From contig CALYZQ010000006.1 in NCBI GenBank assembly GCA_945609985.1, forward strand, positions 1 through 46,667: a stretch of 46,667 bases of DNA. Reading direction: 5' to 3'. Below, one piece after another: positions 16,541 through 24,207 of the stretch (position 1 is its first letter; each line of letters starts with the position of its first letter). The translations under genes were made by a program, and so were the position numbers. Origin of the DNA: an uncultured Lachnospiraceae bacterium. GTDB lineage: Bacteria > Bacillota > Clostridia > Lachnospirales > Lachnospiraceae. The notes beneath the pieces were generated by a model. The model did not search any database and had not been told where the DNA came from. It saw only the letters and a list, made by a program, of their open reading frames with translations.

Positions 16541-18016
16541 TTACTTTTGCTTATAATAACTTAAGAAATCAGCAAGCTTGCCCATTGCATCCTCAAGTTC
16601 TTCCACCCGGGGCAGATAAACCACTCTGAAATGGTCAGGCTCATGCCAGTTAAAGCCTCTTCCGTTAATCAACAGAATTCTTTTATCTCTTAACAAATCC
16701 AGAGCTAACTTCTCATCATTTGTAATATTGAACTTTTTAACATCAATCTTCGGGAAGATATAAAATGCTGCCTTGGGCTTCACTGCGGAAATACCGGGAA
16801 TATCATTCAATGCCTTATAAACATAATCTCTCTGCTCATAAATTCTTCCGCCGGGCACAATATAATTCTTCACACTCTGATAACCGCCAAGTGCTGTCTG
16901 CACGATGGACTGAGCCGGTACATTGGAACACAGACGCATATTGGAAAGCATATTCAGTCCCTGAATGTAATCCTTTGCAATTGCCTTGTTTCCGCTTAAA
17001 ATCATCCAACCGATTCTGAAACCAGCAATCATGTGGGATTTGGACAAGCCACTATAAGTTACGCAGAACAAATCCGGTGCAAGGGAAGCGATGGAAACAT
17101 GCTCCTCCCCATCCATAACCAATCGGTCATAAATCTCATCAGAGAAAATAATCAACTGATGCTCTCTCGCAATCTCCACGATTTCCTGCAAAACCTCTCT
17201 GGGATACAACGCACCCGTAGGGTTATTGGGATTGATAATAACAATCGCCTTAGTATTTGGGGTTATCTTCTTTCTGATATCTGCCATATCGGGATACCAC
17301 TCTGCCTGCTCATCACAAATATAATGCACAGCCTTACCGCCTGCAAGAGTTACGCATGCAGTCCACAAAGGATAATCGGGGGAGGGAATCAGCACCTCAT
17401 CACCATCATTTACAAGTGCGGACATACACAGATTAATCAGCTCACTTACACCATTTCCGGTATAAATATCATCCATGGTCACGTTAGGGATATTCTTAAG
17501 CTGCGCATACTGCATAATTGCCTTTCTGGCTGAAAAGAGTCCCTTAGAATCTGAATAGCCTTCACAGTCAGTAAGCTGTCTGCGCATATCGGAAATCACT
17601 TCATCCGGTGTACGGAACCCAAAGGGTGCAGGGTTTCCAATGTTCAATTTCAGAACCTGTAAGCCCTCATTCTCCATTCTGGCCGCCTCTTCCACAACCG
17701 GTCCTCTTACATCGTATAATACATTTTCCAGCTTTGTTGATTTTGCAAATGTTCTCATAGTATCACTTCTCCCTTTCTTTTCTGCTTCCTCAGGCTCCTC
17801 CTTGCCGAGCAGCCACTTGGCATCTACTTCAAATACATCCGCCAGAAACTGTAAGGTTTCCTTCCTCGGAATGGTCTTTCCTGATACATATTGGCAGATG
17901 TGGCTTTTTCCAAGTTTAATTCCTTTCTCCTCCGCCAAACGTACAAGTTCAATTTGTTTCATATTGTTTTGCTTCAGCATATTCGTTAATCTCGTTGCGA
18001 AAATTGAACTTTCCAT
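16541..18016 (-). CDS. XRE helix-turn-helix / class I aminotransferase fusion
   Basis: A 491-residue protein. Residues 1-75 are an XRE-type helix-turn-helix (LTNMLKQNNMKQIELVRLAE, then ISQY-like ICQYVSGKTIPRKETLQFLA). After a charged linker, residues 90-491 are a fold-type I aminotransferase with NPNNPTG near 262-268, the PLP Lys326 in SGLSKSHMIAGFRIGW, and a substrate Arg in DHFRVVYLPR. The enzyme half is AlaA-like, suggesting alanine or a related amino acid with glutamate or pyruvate. The start at 18016 follows GGGAG. The fusion is the XRE counterpart of the GntR-based MocR layout; an autoregulating or metabolite-sensing role is inferred. Confidence 0.88.
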   Translation of the reverse strand: MESSIFATRLTNMLKQNNMKQIELVRLAEEKGIKLGKSHICQYVSGKTIPRKETLQFLADVFEVDAKWLLGKEEPEEAEKKGRSDTMRTFAKSTKLENVLYDVRGPVVEEAARMENEGLQVLKLNIGNPAPFGFRTPDEVISDMRRQLTDCEGYSDSKGLFSARKAIMQYAQLKNIPNVTMDDIYTGNGVSELINLCMSALVNDGDEVLIPSPDYPLWTACVTLAGGKAVHYICDEQAEWYPDMADIRKKITPNTKAIVIINPNNPTGALYPREVLQEIVEIAREHQLIIFSDEIYDRLVMDGEEHVSIASLAPDLFCVTYSGLSKSHMIAGFRIGWMILSGNKAIAKDYIQGLNMLSNMRLCSNVPAQSIVQTALGGYQSVKNYIVPGGRIYEQRDYVYKALNDIPGISAVKPKAAFYIFPKIDVKKFNITNDEKLALDLLRDKRILLINGRGFNWHEPDHFRVVYLPRVEELEDAMGKLADFLSYYKQK

Positions 18017-18113
18017 GTTTTTCTCCCTGTTTGGTGTTGATTTTATGGCTATTATAACGTATTTGAAGCAAATGTTCAATACCTAATTAAGAAAAGTTTA
18101 ATTTTGTTTTCAT

Positions 18114-18719
18114 TTAACCATTCAACGCCATGCCAAGTTCAACAAAATCATTCACTACTTCACCATCATACTCTTCTCCGTCACGGTTAAATAGTATGGT
18201 CCGTATTCCCAATTCCTCTGCAACCAGCAGATTCTTCACACTGTTATCTACAAAAATGCAGTCCCCCTGCTCACACCCAAGCTTCTTTTGAGCATACTCA
18301 AACATTGCCCTGTCAGGCTTTCGCATATGGACGGCTCCGCTGACGATTTTTTCTTTGAAATATTGGTTCATGTCATGATACTCTGTGAGAAACTCACTCC
18401 ACTCCAACACATCATTGGACAGCAGACAAAAGTCCATGTTTTTACTATGTACCCTTGCGAAGTCATGAAACTGTTCATCCAGGGTCAGATAATTCTTCAA
18501 ATAATCCTCCATGGACTCACGAGGATTCTCATATCCCAACGCACCTAAAAACTCCCCATTGGTCAGTTCTCCCTTCTGTGCTTTGGTGAAACACTTCTCC
18601 ACAAAAGCATTAGTAAGACGCTCATATTCCGCCTCCGGGAAATGCTGAAATGTGTAAGGGATGAAATAGCCTTTGCTTTCCTTTAAGATAACTCCGTACA
18701 TATCGATTAACAGTATCAT
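18114..18719 (-). CDS. HAD-superfamily hydrolase
   Basis: A 201-residue HAD phosphatase-like protein. Motif I is LIDMYGVIL (a D-x-x-G variant with Met-Tyr in the middle), motif II LLSNDVLEW, motif III Lys in RKPDRAMF and motif IV FVDNSVKNL. A small helical cap lies between motifs I and II. In IDMYGV the second motif-I residue is Tyr where an acid/base Asp usually sits, so phosphatase activity may be altered. AAAGGAGG precedes the start at 18719. The gene is single and its start region overlaps the divergent remnant on the plus strand. Confidence 0.82.
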   Translation of the reverse strand: MILLIDMYGVILKESKGYFIPYTFQHFPEAEYERLTNAFVEKCFTKAQKGELTNGEFLGALGYENPRESMEDYLKNYLTLDEQFHDFARVHSKNMDFCLLSNDVLEWSEFLTEYHDMNQYFKEKIVSGAVHMRKPDRAMFEYAQKKLGCEQGDCIFVDNSVKNLLVAEELGIRTILFNRDGEEYDGEVVNDFVELGMALNG

Positions 18720-18765
18720 AGTGTTTCCTCCTTTTATTGTCAGCTTCGGCATTGTCAATCTGTTG

Positions 18766-18978
18766 ATGCTCTTAGCCGGATTATGTATACTATACATCTA
18801 CAAATGCAACAAGAGCAAGCCTAAAATAAAGCCGATTCAATATATTTCCTACAAGAAGGACCATTTTAATACGGATTTTACTTTTACTTATGAATCCTGC
18901 AGCGCTGTTATCTCCACCCGCGACGCAAAATGCCCCAAATGTGACAGCGCCTATGGCAAGAACAGGGAATACAAATAA
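18766..18978 (+). pseudogene. Small membrane protein with degenerate zinc ribbon, probably N-terminally truncated
   Basis: From the internal ATG at 18766 the frame gives 70 residues: a membrane helix (MLLAGLCILYIYKC), then FTYESCSAVISTRDAKCPKCDSAYGKN. The layout matches the zinc ribbon of the next gene, but the first Cys of the knuckle is replaced (TYESC for TCEYC). There is no ribosome binding site at this ATG, and the frame continues upstream into the opposite-strand HAD gene. I read it as a remnant of a duplicated gene; a functional small protein cannot be excluded. Confidence 0.45.
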
Positions 18979-18990
18979 AAGAAACAGAAA

Positions 18991-19503
18991 ATGAACCGCA
19001 AGTATCTGCGTTATCTGAAAGAGCAGGAAGATGCCATCGCCCACGAGCTGGAATGTATCAAAGAAACCAAGACTGCCCTTCGCAAAAACAAATTACTCAA
19101 GCACAGTGTGTTTAATTATGATTTGGGCAATCCTCCCATTTATATCCCTGCAAAGGCCTATGATTTTACTTGTGAATACTGCGACAACCGCTTGCGCGGC
19201 AAAAGCTCCGATGAAAGGGGCTACAGCCACTGCGGTGCTTCCTACAAGGAAAATCTGGAACTATTGGTCCGTGAGAAGGAAGACCGTCTGGAAAAGTGCC
19301 ATTATGACGAGTATATGCAGTTACGAGAGTGGGAATGTCAGCAGAATATTAAGAATGAGCAAAGAGATGCCTATATTGAAACCAAACACAGAAAGAAAAT
19401 AGACTTTATGATGGACTATGGGAAATATATCGCATTGGCTGATATTGCAGGAATGGCGTTTGTTGCTATGGGGATTACTGTGATATGGATGAAGCTGCAC
19501 TAA
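18991..19503 (+). CDS. Hypothetical zinc-ribbon protein with C-terminal membrane helix
   Basis: A 170-residue protein I do not recognise. The N-terminal third is charged and helical. Residues 62-86 form a possible zinc ribbon: CEYC then a C-G partner in GYSHCGASYKEN, three or four ligands in all. A second charged helix follows and a single membrane helix ends the chain (YIALADIAGMAFVAMGITVIW), so it may be tail-anchored. A weak AAAGAAAC stretch stands before the ATG. It follows the related remnant by 12 bases. Confidence 0.55.
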   Translation: MNRKYLRYLKEQEDAIAHELECIKETKTALRKNKLLKHSVFNYDLGNPPIYIPAKAYDFTCEYCDNRLRGKSSDERGYSHCGASYKENLELLVREKEDRLEKCHYDEYMQLREWECQQNIKNEQRDAYIETKHRKKIDFMMDYGKYIALADIAGMAFVAMGITVIWMKLH

Positions 19504-19509
19504 AAGAAA

Positions 19510-19620
19510 TCAAACGTCCTTTTCAACTTCATTAGCCCCTTTCATTTTCACATCGTCAGACTTTGAAAGCGTATTGTCAAAGGTTACATCCAGATGAAAA
19601 AACTGACCGTCAATCCGTAT
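19510..19620 (-). pseudogene. Fragment of a transglutaminase-like domain gene
   Basis: An open stretch of 36 codons without its own start reads IRIDGQFFHLDVTFDNTLSK and ends in TGA. The pattern I-x-I-D-G-x-x-[FY]-H-[LV]-D-V-T-[FW]-D is the core of clostridial transglutaminase-like proteins, with the catalytic-site His and Asp neighbourhood. An in-frame stop stands directly upstream and no other part is recognisable, so this is a gene relic next to the toxin-antitoxin pair. Confidence 0.5.
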
Positions 19621-19674
19621 TCAGATTCTTTGTAACCTGATCACAAAATGGTTCCGAATAGCCTCTGCGAAGCA

Positions 19675-19971
19675 TTATCTCATTCCGTCGTAATGCGTCC
19701 ACATACGAATTATCTTAATCGTACCTTCATAATCCGTTCCAGCTTCTGTAAATGGTTCTGAATACACTTGATACACTAATCTATGTTGGATATTTATCCT
19801 TCTTGAATAATACCCTTGTAGATTTCCAACCAAACCTTCATATGTTGGCGGTGTTTGAAATGGATTTACTCTAATAATTTCAATTAGTTCCTTGGCGTTT
19901 TTATCCAATCCGGCAGCTTTCAAATTTTTTACATCCTTTGCCGCCTGTTTTTCATACACTATTCTAAACAC
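19675..19971 (-). CDS. yoeB: YoeB/Txe-family mRNA-cleaving toxin
   Basis: A 98-residue RelE-superfamily toxin that cuts mRNA at the ribosome. NPFQTPPTYEGLVGNLQGYYSRRI, INIQHRLVYQV and the C-terminal KIIRMWTHYDG are diagnostic of YoeB/Txe; the catalytic Glu, Arg and His-Tyr positions are present. An insertion of about 10 residues (SEPFTEAGTDYEG) separates the last two strands. The start is a GTG directly abutting the antitoxin stop (TAAGTG), so translation is coupled. Confidence 0.93.
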   Translation of the reverse strand: MFRIVYEKQAAKDVKNLKAAGLDKNAKELIEIIRVNPFQTPPTYEGLVGNLQGYYSRRINIQHRLVYQVYSEPFTEAGTDYEGTIKIIRMWTHYDGMR

Positions 19972-20223
19972 TTACCAATCCACCTCATCTTCTGATAAAC
20001 ATTCTTCCAATGGAGTGTTTCCACCTTCAATAATAGATTCGGTCATTCCGGGAATAGACATTAAAAATAATGTTTCCTCAATTGCTCTCCAATCATCTTC
20101 TCCAATCAAAACGGCATTTCTGCCTTTATTATTTGTAATCGTTATCGGCTGACAGTTTGCATTTACATCTGAAATCAACTGATAAATATTTTCTCTTGCT
20201 TTTGTTGCGCTAATAGCAGTCAT
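19972..20223 (-). CDS. yefM: YefM/Phd-family antitoxin
   Basis: An 83-residue antitoxin. The N-terminal DNA-binding part reads MTAISATKARENIYQLISDVN, then PITITNNKGRNAVLIGEDDW, the usual Phd/YefM signature. The acidic C-terminus would wrap the YoeB toxin. It is first in the operon, behind its own promoter with repeated sites in the spacer. Confidence 0.93.
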   Translation of the reverse strand: MTAISATKARENIYQLISDVNANCQPITITNNKGRNAVLIGEDDWRAIEETLFLMSIPGMTESIIEGGNTPLEECLSEDEVDW

Positions 20224-20248
20224 ATAACCAACTCCTTCCTTTGATTAT

Positions 20249-20277
20249 ATTGTAGCGTACGTTTTCGCGTACGTCAA
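20249..20277 (-). promoter_or_regulatory. Promoter and probable operator of yefM-yoeB
   Basis: TTGACG and TACAAT are separated by 17 bases. The -35 edge and the spacer carry two copies of ACGTACGC 12 bases apart (8 bp plus GAAA), each containing the GTAC core typical of YefM-type operators. Autorepression would block both promoter boxes. Confidence 0.75.
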
Positions 20278-20347
20278 GTACTTATATTATTATATGCTAA
20301 TAACAATTATTTATGACTAAAAAGAGGGCATATGTTATTCCATACAC

Positions 20348-20596
20348 AACAGTTCAGCGCGCCACGCATATTCATAAAAGCGTCTGCTTCGCATCCGGCG
20401 CCGCTATGCGGCTCATCTCGGATGCCACAGTTCAGCGCGCCACGCATATTCATAAAAGCGTCTGCTTCGCATCCGGCGCCGCTTCGCGGCTCATCTTTTA
20501 TTTCATATGGAGGCGCTCTGCTCATGGAAAAAAGCCCCAGTTGCTCTGTGTGCAAGCACACTCGCAACCCGGGCATTTTTCCATGGCTGAACTGTT
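20348..20596. repeat. Palindromic element B with internal 78-bp tandem duplication
   Basis: Terminal inverted repeats AACAGTTCAGC (20348-20358 and, inverted, 20586-20596) bound the element. Inside, a unit of 78 bases occurs twice in tandem (20351 and 20429) with near identity over about 68 bases, including GCATCCGGCGCCG. The right third is a long hairpin, with CATGGAAAAA and GTTGC/GTGTG arms at about 20523-20585. It ends two bases from the nucleoside kinase stop and so may also terminate that gene. Open frames in it are repeat artefacts. Confidence 0.75.
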
Positions 20597-20597
20597 A

Positions 20598-22253
20598 TTA
20601 TACGTTAAAACAACTTCCCCCTACAAATTCCCTACATATAGAATTATTGGGGAGGCTTTCACTGGTTACATTTAAGAAGTAATCCAGGAATTTGAGTAAG
20701 CGCTTTGCCTCGTAGTATTCCGGTGCATCCTTGGGGATCTGGAATAACAGGGGCTCTGCGAACTGTTTGATAACTGCCAGTTCGTAAATCAGTACAGAGT
20801 TAAACATGGCATCTGCCTGCTCCTGGAAGGGGAAGATGTTTTCCTCTTCTCCTCTGCGCACGGAGGGCCACATTTCGATGGTTCGCCTTGCATCCGTACC
20901 TCTGGTTCTGGCGTCTCTTATCATTCGGCGCAACAGTCTTCCGTCTGTTGTGGGAATTCTGTTGTGTTCATCAACATTGATATTGGTAAGGGCACTGATG
21001 TAAATCTTGAATTTACTCTCTGAAGGCAGCGCATAGGACATCTTGTCATTCAGTCCGTGAATACCCTCAATAACCAGAATGTCGTCCGGTCCCAGCTGCT
21101 TATAATTGCCGCGGTATTCTCTCTTACCAATCTTAAAGTTGAATGTGGGAAGCTCTACTCTCTCACCGTTCAACAGTCGTACCATATCATCATTAAACTG
21201 CTTTACATCTATAGCTTCCAGACATTCAAAATTGTATTTGCCATTCTCGTCAAGAGGGGTTTTCTCTCTGTCTACAAAATAGTCATCCAATGCAATGGGA
21301 TGAGGTGTCTTGCCCAGGGTGCGCAGCTGAATGGAAAGTCTGTGAGAGAAGCTGGTCTTACCTGAGGAGGAGGGACCTGCAATCATGATGAACTTTACGT
21401 TGCCACGCTTCACAATATCCTTGGCAATCTCACCGATTTTGCGCTCTTGCTCAGCCTCCTGCACCAGAATCATCTCGCTCAAGGAGCCGCTGCAAATCTG
21501 CTCATTTAAGTCGCCGACGGTCTCAATGCCAACCTTTCTGCCCCACTCGTCAGATTCCTTCAGGGTTTCAAACAGCATCTTTCTCTCTGTAAAAGGCACA
21601 ACCACACCGGGATTCTTCTTGGAAGGTAACAAGAGCATAAATCCCTCATCATAGGGAATTACGTCAAACCATTTCACATAGCCTGCATTGGGCAGCATAT
21701 ATCCATAGTAATAATCATAATAACCGTCAATTTCATAGATATTTACAAAAGAGCTTCTGCGATAACGGAACAGTTTTTCCTTATCCTTCATGCCATGCTC
21801 CTTAAACAGCTCCATGGCATCATCAAGCGGATAGGAACGCTTCATGAAAGGTGTTTTTAACTCCACAAGTTCAAGCATTCTCGCTTTGATTTTGGCTGCG
21901 TTATCTTCAGTTGCCTCAATCATTCCCTTCGAACAAATATAATAGCCGTTTCCTATGGTAAATTCCACCTTGCACTTTTGTGCAATCTCTTCTCCGAACA
22001 AATCAAACACACCCTTTAAAAAGAGCATGGTTGCCGTTCTCACATAGGTTTTGTGGCCCACATCATCCTTCAAGGTAAAAAAGTCAACCGTACAGTCCTT
22101 TGTCACCTTCTTAAAAAGCTCACGGATTTTACCGTTGGCAGATACCAGTGCAATCATGCCGTCGTACTGCTCTCTATACGGTTCCACAATGGTTTCATAG
22201 GTAGTTCCCTGAGGATACTGTTTCTGTTCCCCGTTAATCGTAATGTTAAACAT
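20598..22253 (-). CDS. Nucleoside kinase with TGS-like and tRNA-editing-like N-terminal domains
   Basis: A 551-residue protein of the uridine-kinase-like family seen in Clostridia and Thermotoga. Residues 1-65 resemble a TGS domain. Residues 68-200 resemble the ThrRS/AlaRS SAD domain, but the metal-binding histidines are missing (YVRTATMLFLKGV where HxxxH is expected). The C-terminal PRK/uridine-kinase domain has the P-loop GPSSSGKTSFS at 293-303, ALDDYFVDR and a later EGIHGLN. It should phosphorylate a nucleoside; the role of the N-terminal half is unknown. The start at 22253 gives MFNITINGE, the TGS start. Confidence 0.85.
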   Translation of the reverse strand: MFNITINGEQKQYPQGTTYETIVEPYREQYDGMIALVSANGKIRELFKKVTKDCTVDFFTLKDDVGHKTYVRTATMLFLKGVFDLFGEEIAQKCKVEFTIGNGYYICSKGMIEATEDNAAKIKARMLELVELKTPFMKRSYPLDDAMELFKEHGMKDKEKLFRYRRSSFVNIYEIDGYYDYYYGYMLPNAGYVKWFDVIPYDEGFMLLLPSKKNPGVVVPFTERKMLFETLKESDEWGRKVGIETVGDLNEQICSGSLSEMILVQEAEQERKIGEIAKDIVKRGNVKFIMIAGPSSSGKTSFSHRLSIQLRTLGKTPHPIALDDYFVDREKTPLDENGKYNFECLEAIDVKQFNDDMVRLLNGERVELPTFNFKIGKREYRGNYKQLGPDDILVIEGIHGLNDKMSYALPSESKFKIYISALTNINVDEHNRIPTTDGRLLRRMIRDARTRGTDARRTIEMWPSVRRGEEENIFPFQEQADAMFNSVLIYELAVIKQFAEPLLFQIPKDAPEYYEAKRLLKFLDYFLNVTSESLPNNSICREFVGGSCFNV

Positions 22254-22285
22254 TCTTCTACCGCCCTTTCTCTTTTTGGCTGTTG

Positions 22286-23044
22286 TCAATTCATTGCCTC
22301 CATGACACGGTTAATTTCACAAAGTTCCTGCATTACTTCCTGCAAACGCTCCTTTGCCCGCTCCTTATCCTGACACTCAAGTCCTTCGCGTATCTGTGTC
22401 AGAATCTGCTTTCGCTCTTCCAGAAATGCCTTCAACACGGGATGCTTTTCATACAGAAGCTGTCTGCCGTATTTATCACAGATTTCCTGCGAAAACAGAT
22501 TGTCAGACAAAACCACTCCATCAGGGGCACTGTCATCCCGGACGTTCCCTTCGCAGGGTAGTGCCTTCATCAGGAAATAATACTTTCCCTCTTCACACAA
22601 TATATTCTCAAAAACAATAGTATATCCATGCTCTCTCAAAAATTTCCGAAACTCAGAAAGCTCTGACTGGGGCTGCAATATCAGTTCCTGAAAGCTCTTG
22701 GATTTCTCCTCCTGCCGCTCTAATATCTTCTGCATCAGTTTGCCGCCCATTCCGGCACAAATCAGAGTATCCGCTTCGCCCTGTCGGTATTCCAAGAGGC
22801 CATCGGAAAGCCTCGTCTCTATGTAGTCCGTAAGCCCGTATTCCTCCACATGCTCCTGCGCTCTGGAAAGGGGGCCTGTCCGTACATCCATGGCAAGCAC
22901 ACGGGAGCTTATCCCCTTCTGCACCAGATAAATGGACACAAAACCATGGTCACACCCCACATCTGCCACAGTATTTCCAGGGGTTACCATATCAGCCAGA
23001 CTTCGCAGTCTCTCGGAGAGCACTACAACATTCCGTTCCATCAT
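22286..23044 (-). CDS. trmK: tRNA (adenine-N1)-methyltransferase, TrmK family
   Basis: A 252-residue SAM-dependent enzyme. Motif I is VADVGCDHGFVSIYL, followed by AMDVRTGPLSRAQEH and the family-specific ICAGMGGKLMQKIL and LQPQSELSEFRKFL. TrmK methylates A22 of bacterial tRNAs. Its ATG overlaps the rpoD stop (TAATG), so the two are translationally coupled, the usual order in Firmicutes. Confidence 0.93.
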   Translation of the reverse strand: MMERNVVVLSERLRSLADMVTPGNTVADVGCDHGFVSIYLVQKGISSRVLAMDVRTGPLSRAQEHVEEYGLTDYIETRLSDGLLEYRQGEADTLICAGMGGKLMQKILERQEEKSKSFQELILQPQSELSEFRKFLREHGYTIVFENILCEEGKYYFLMKALPCEGNVRDDSAPDGVVLSDNLFSQEICDKYGRQLLYEKHPVLKAFLEERKQILTQIREGLECQDKERAKERLQEVMQELCEINRVMEAMN

Positions 23045-24156
23045 TAATCCAAATAATCCTTTAACTTACGGCTGCGACTGGGATGTCGGAGCTTACGGAG
23101 TGCCTTTGCCTCAATCTGACGGATACGCTCACGGGTAACATTAAACTCCTTACCAACTTCCTCAAGAGTACGTGCACGTCCGTCATCCAGACCAAAACGC
23201 AGACGAAGTACCTTCTGCTCTCTGTCCGTCAGGGTGCTTAACACCTCTACAAGCTGCTCCTTTAACAGGGTAAATGCAGCCGCATCTGCGGGTGCAGGTA
23301 CATTATCATCTTCAATGAAATCGCCCAAATGGCTGTCCTCTTCCTCACCGATAGGGGTCTCCATAGACACGGGCTCCTGACTGATTTTTAAGATTTCACG
23401 CACTCTGTCCACAGGCATATTCATCTCTTCTGCAATTTCCTCAGGAGAAGGCTCTCTTCCAAGCTCCTGCAACAGCTGACGGCTTACACGAATCAGCTTA
23501 TTGATAGTCTCTACCATATGCACAGGAATACGGATAGTTCTCGCCTGATCTGCAATAGCTCTGGTAATCGCCTGACGGATCCACCAGGTTGCGTAGGTTG
23601 AGAATTTATAACCCTTGCGGTAATCAAACTTTTCTACAGCCTTAATAAGACCCAAATTACCCTCCTGAATCAAATCCAGGAAAAGCATACCACGGCCCAC
23701 ATATCTCTTTGCAATGCTGACAACCAGACGTAAGTTTGCCTCAGCAAGACGCTTCTTTGCCTCCTGGTCACCAAGCTCCATGCGCTTAGCCAGGTCAATC
23801 TCTTCCTCTGCGGAAAGAAGGGGCACCTTACCGATTTCCTTCAAATACATACGTACCGGGTCTTCGATGCTGATACCGTCGGGAACGGACAGGTCGATAT
23901 TCTCCATATCAACTTCGTCTTCCTCGGTTAAGATGATTTCCTCATCATCCACATCATCGTCCTCGGTAATGCGCAGTACATCTACGTTGTTCTGCTCCAG
24001 AGTCTCCAATATTTTCTCAAACTGTTCTTCTTCCAAAGCCATATCTGAAAAGAATTCACCGATCTCCTGATATTCCAAAACATTTTTCTTCTTCTTTGCA
24101 ACATTCAGAAGCTCTTTCATCTTCTCATCAAATTTTGCCTGTAAATTTTCATCCAT
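23044..24156 (-). CDS. rpoD: Primary RNA polymerase sigma factor (SigA/RpoD)
   Basis: A 370-residue housekeeping sigma factor. Region 1.2 follows an acidic N-terminus (residues 30-80). Region 2 is intact ([30 protein letters not shown]) and region 4.2 ends with [20 protein letters not shown]. The high match of many promoters in this window to TTGACA-17-TATAAT fits this factor. It sits in the conserved dgt-dnaG-rpoD-trmK order. Confidence 0.98.
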   Translation of the reverse strand: MDENLQAKFDEKMKELLNVAKKKKNVLEYQEIGEFFSDMALEEEQFEKILETLEQNNVDVLRITEDDDVDDEEIILTEEDEVDMENIDLSVPDGISIEDPVRMYLKEIGKVPLLSAEEEIDLAKRMELGDQEAKKRLAEANLRLVVSIAKRYVGRGMLFLDLIQEGNLGLIKAVEKFDYRKGYKFSTYATWWIRQAITRAIADQARTIRIPVHMVETINKLIRVSRQLLQELGREPSPEEIAEEMNMPVDRVREILKISQEPVSMETPIGEEEDSHLGDFIEDDNVPAPADAAAFTLLKEQLVEVLSTLTDREQKVLRLRFGLDDGRARTLEEVGKEFNVTRERIRQIEAKALRKLRHPSRSRKLKDYLD

Positions 24157-24207
24157 TTTGTAGTTCCATCCTTCCCAGATTTATTGTTCCTTTTGTAATT
24201 CTTCACC

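Noticed and set aside
16192..16564. Short plus-strand proteins over the RNase P RNA
   Set aside because: The region is fully explained by rnpB on the other strand.
20307..20576. Small repeat protein (DEPRSGAGCEADAFMNMRGALNC-like units)
   Set aside because: The repeat arises from translating the 78-bp duplicated DNA element; the same DNA reads open in several frames and no start site is seen.
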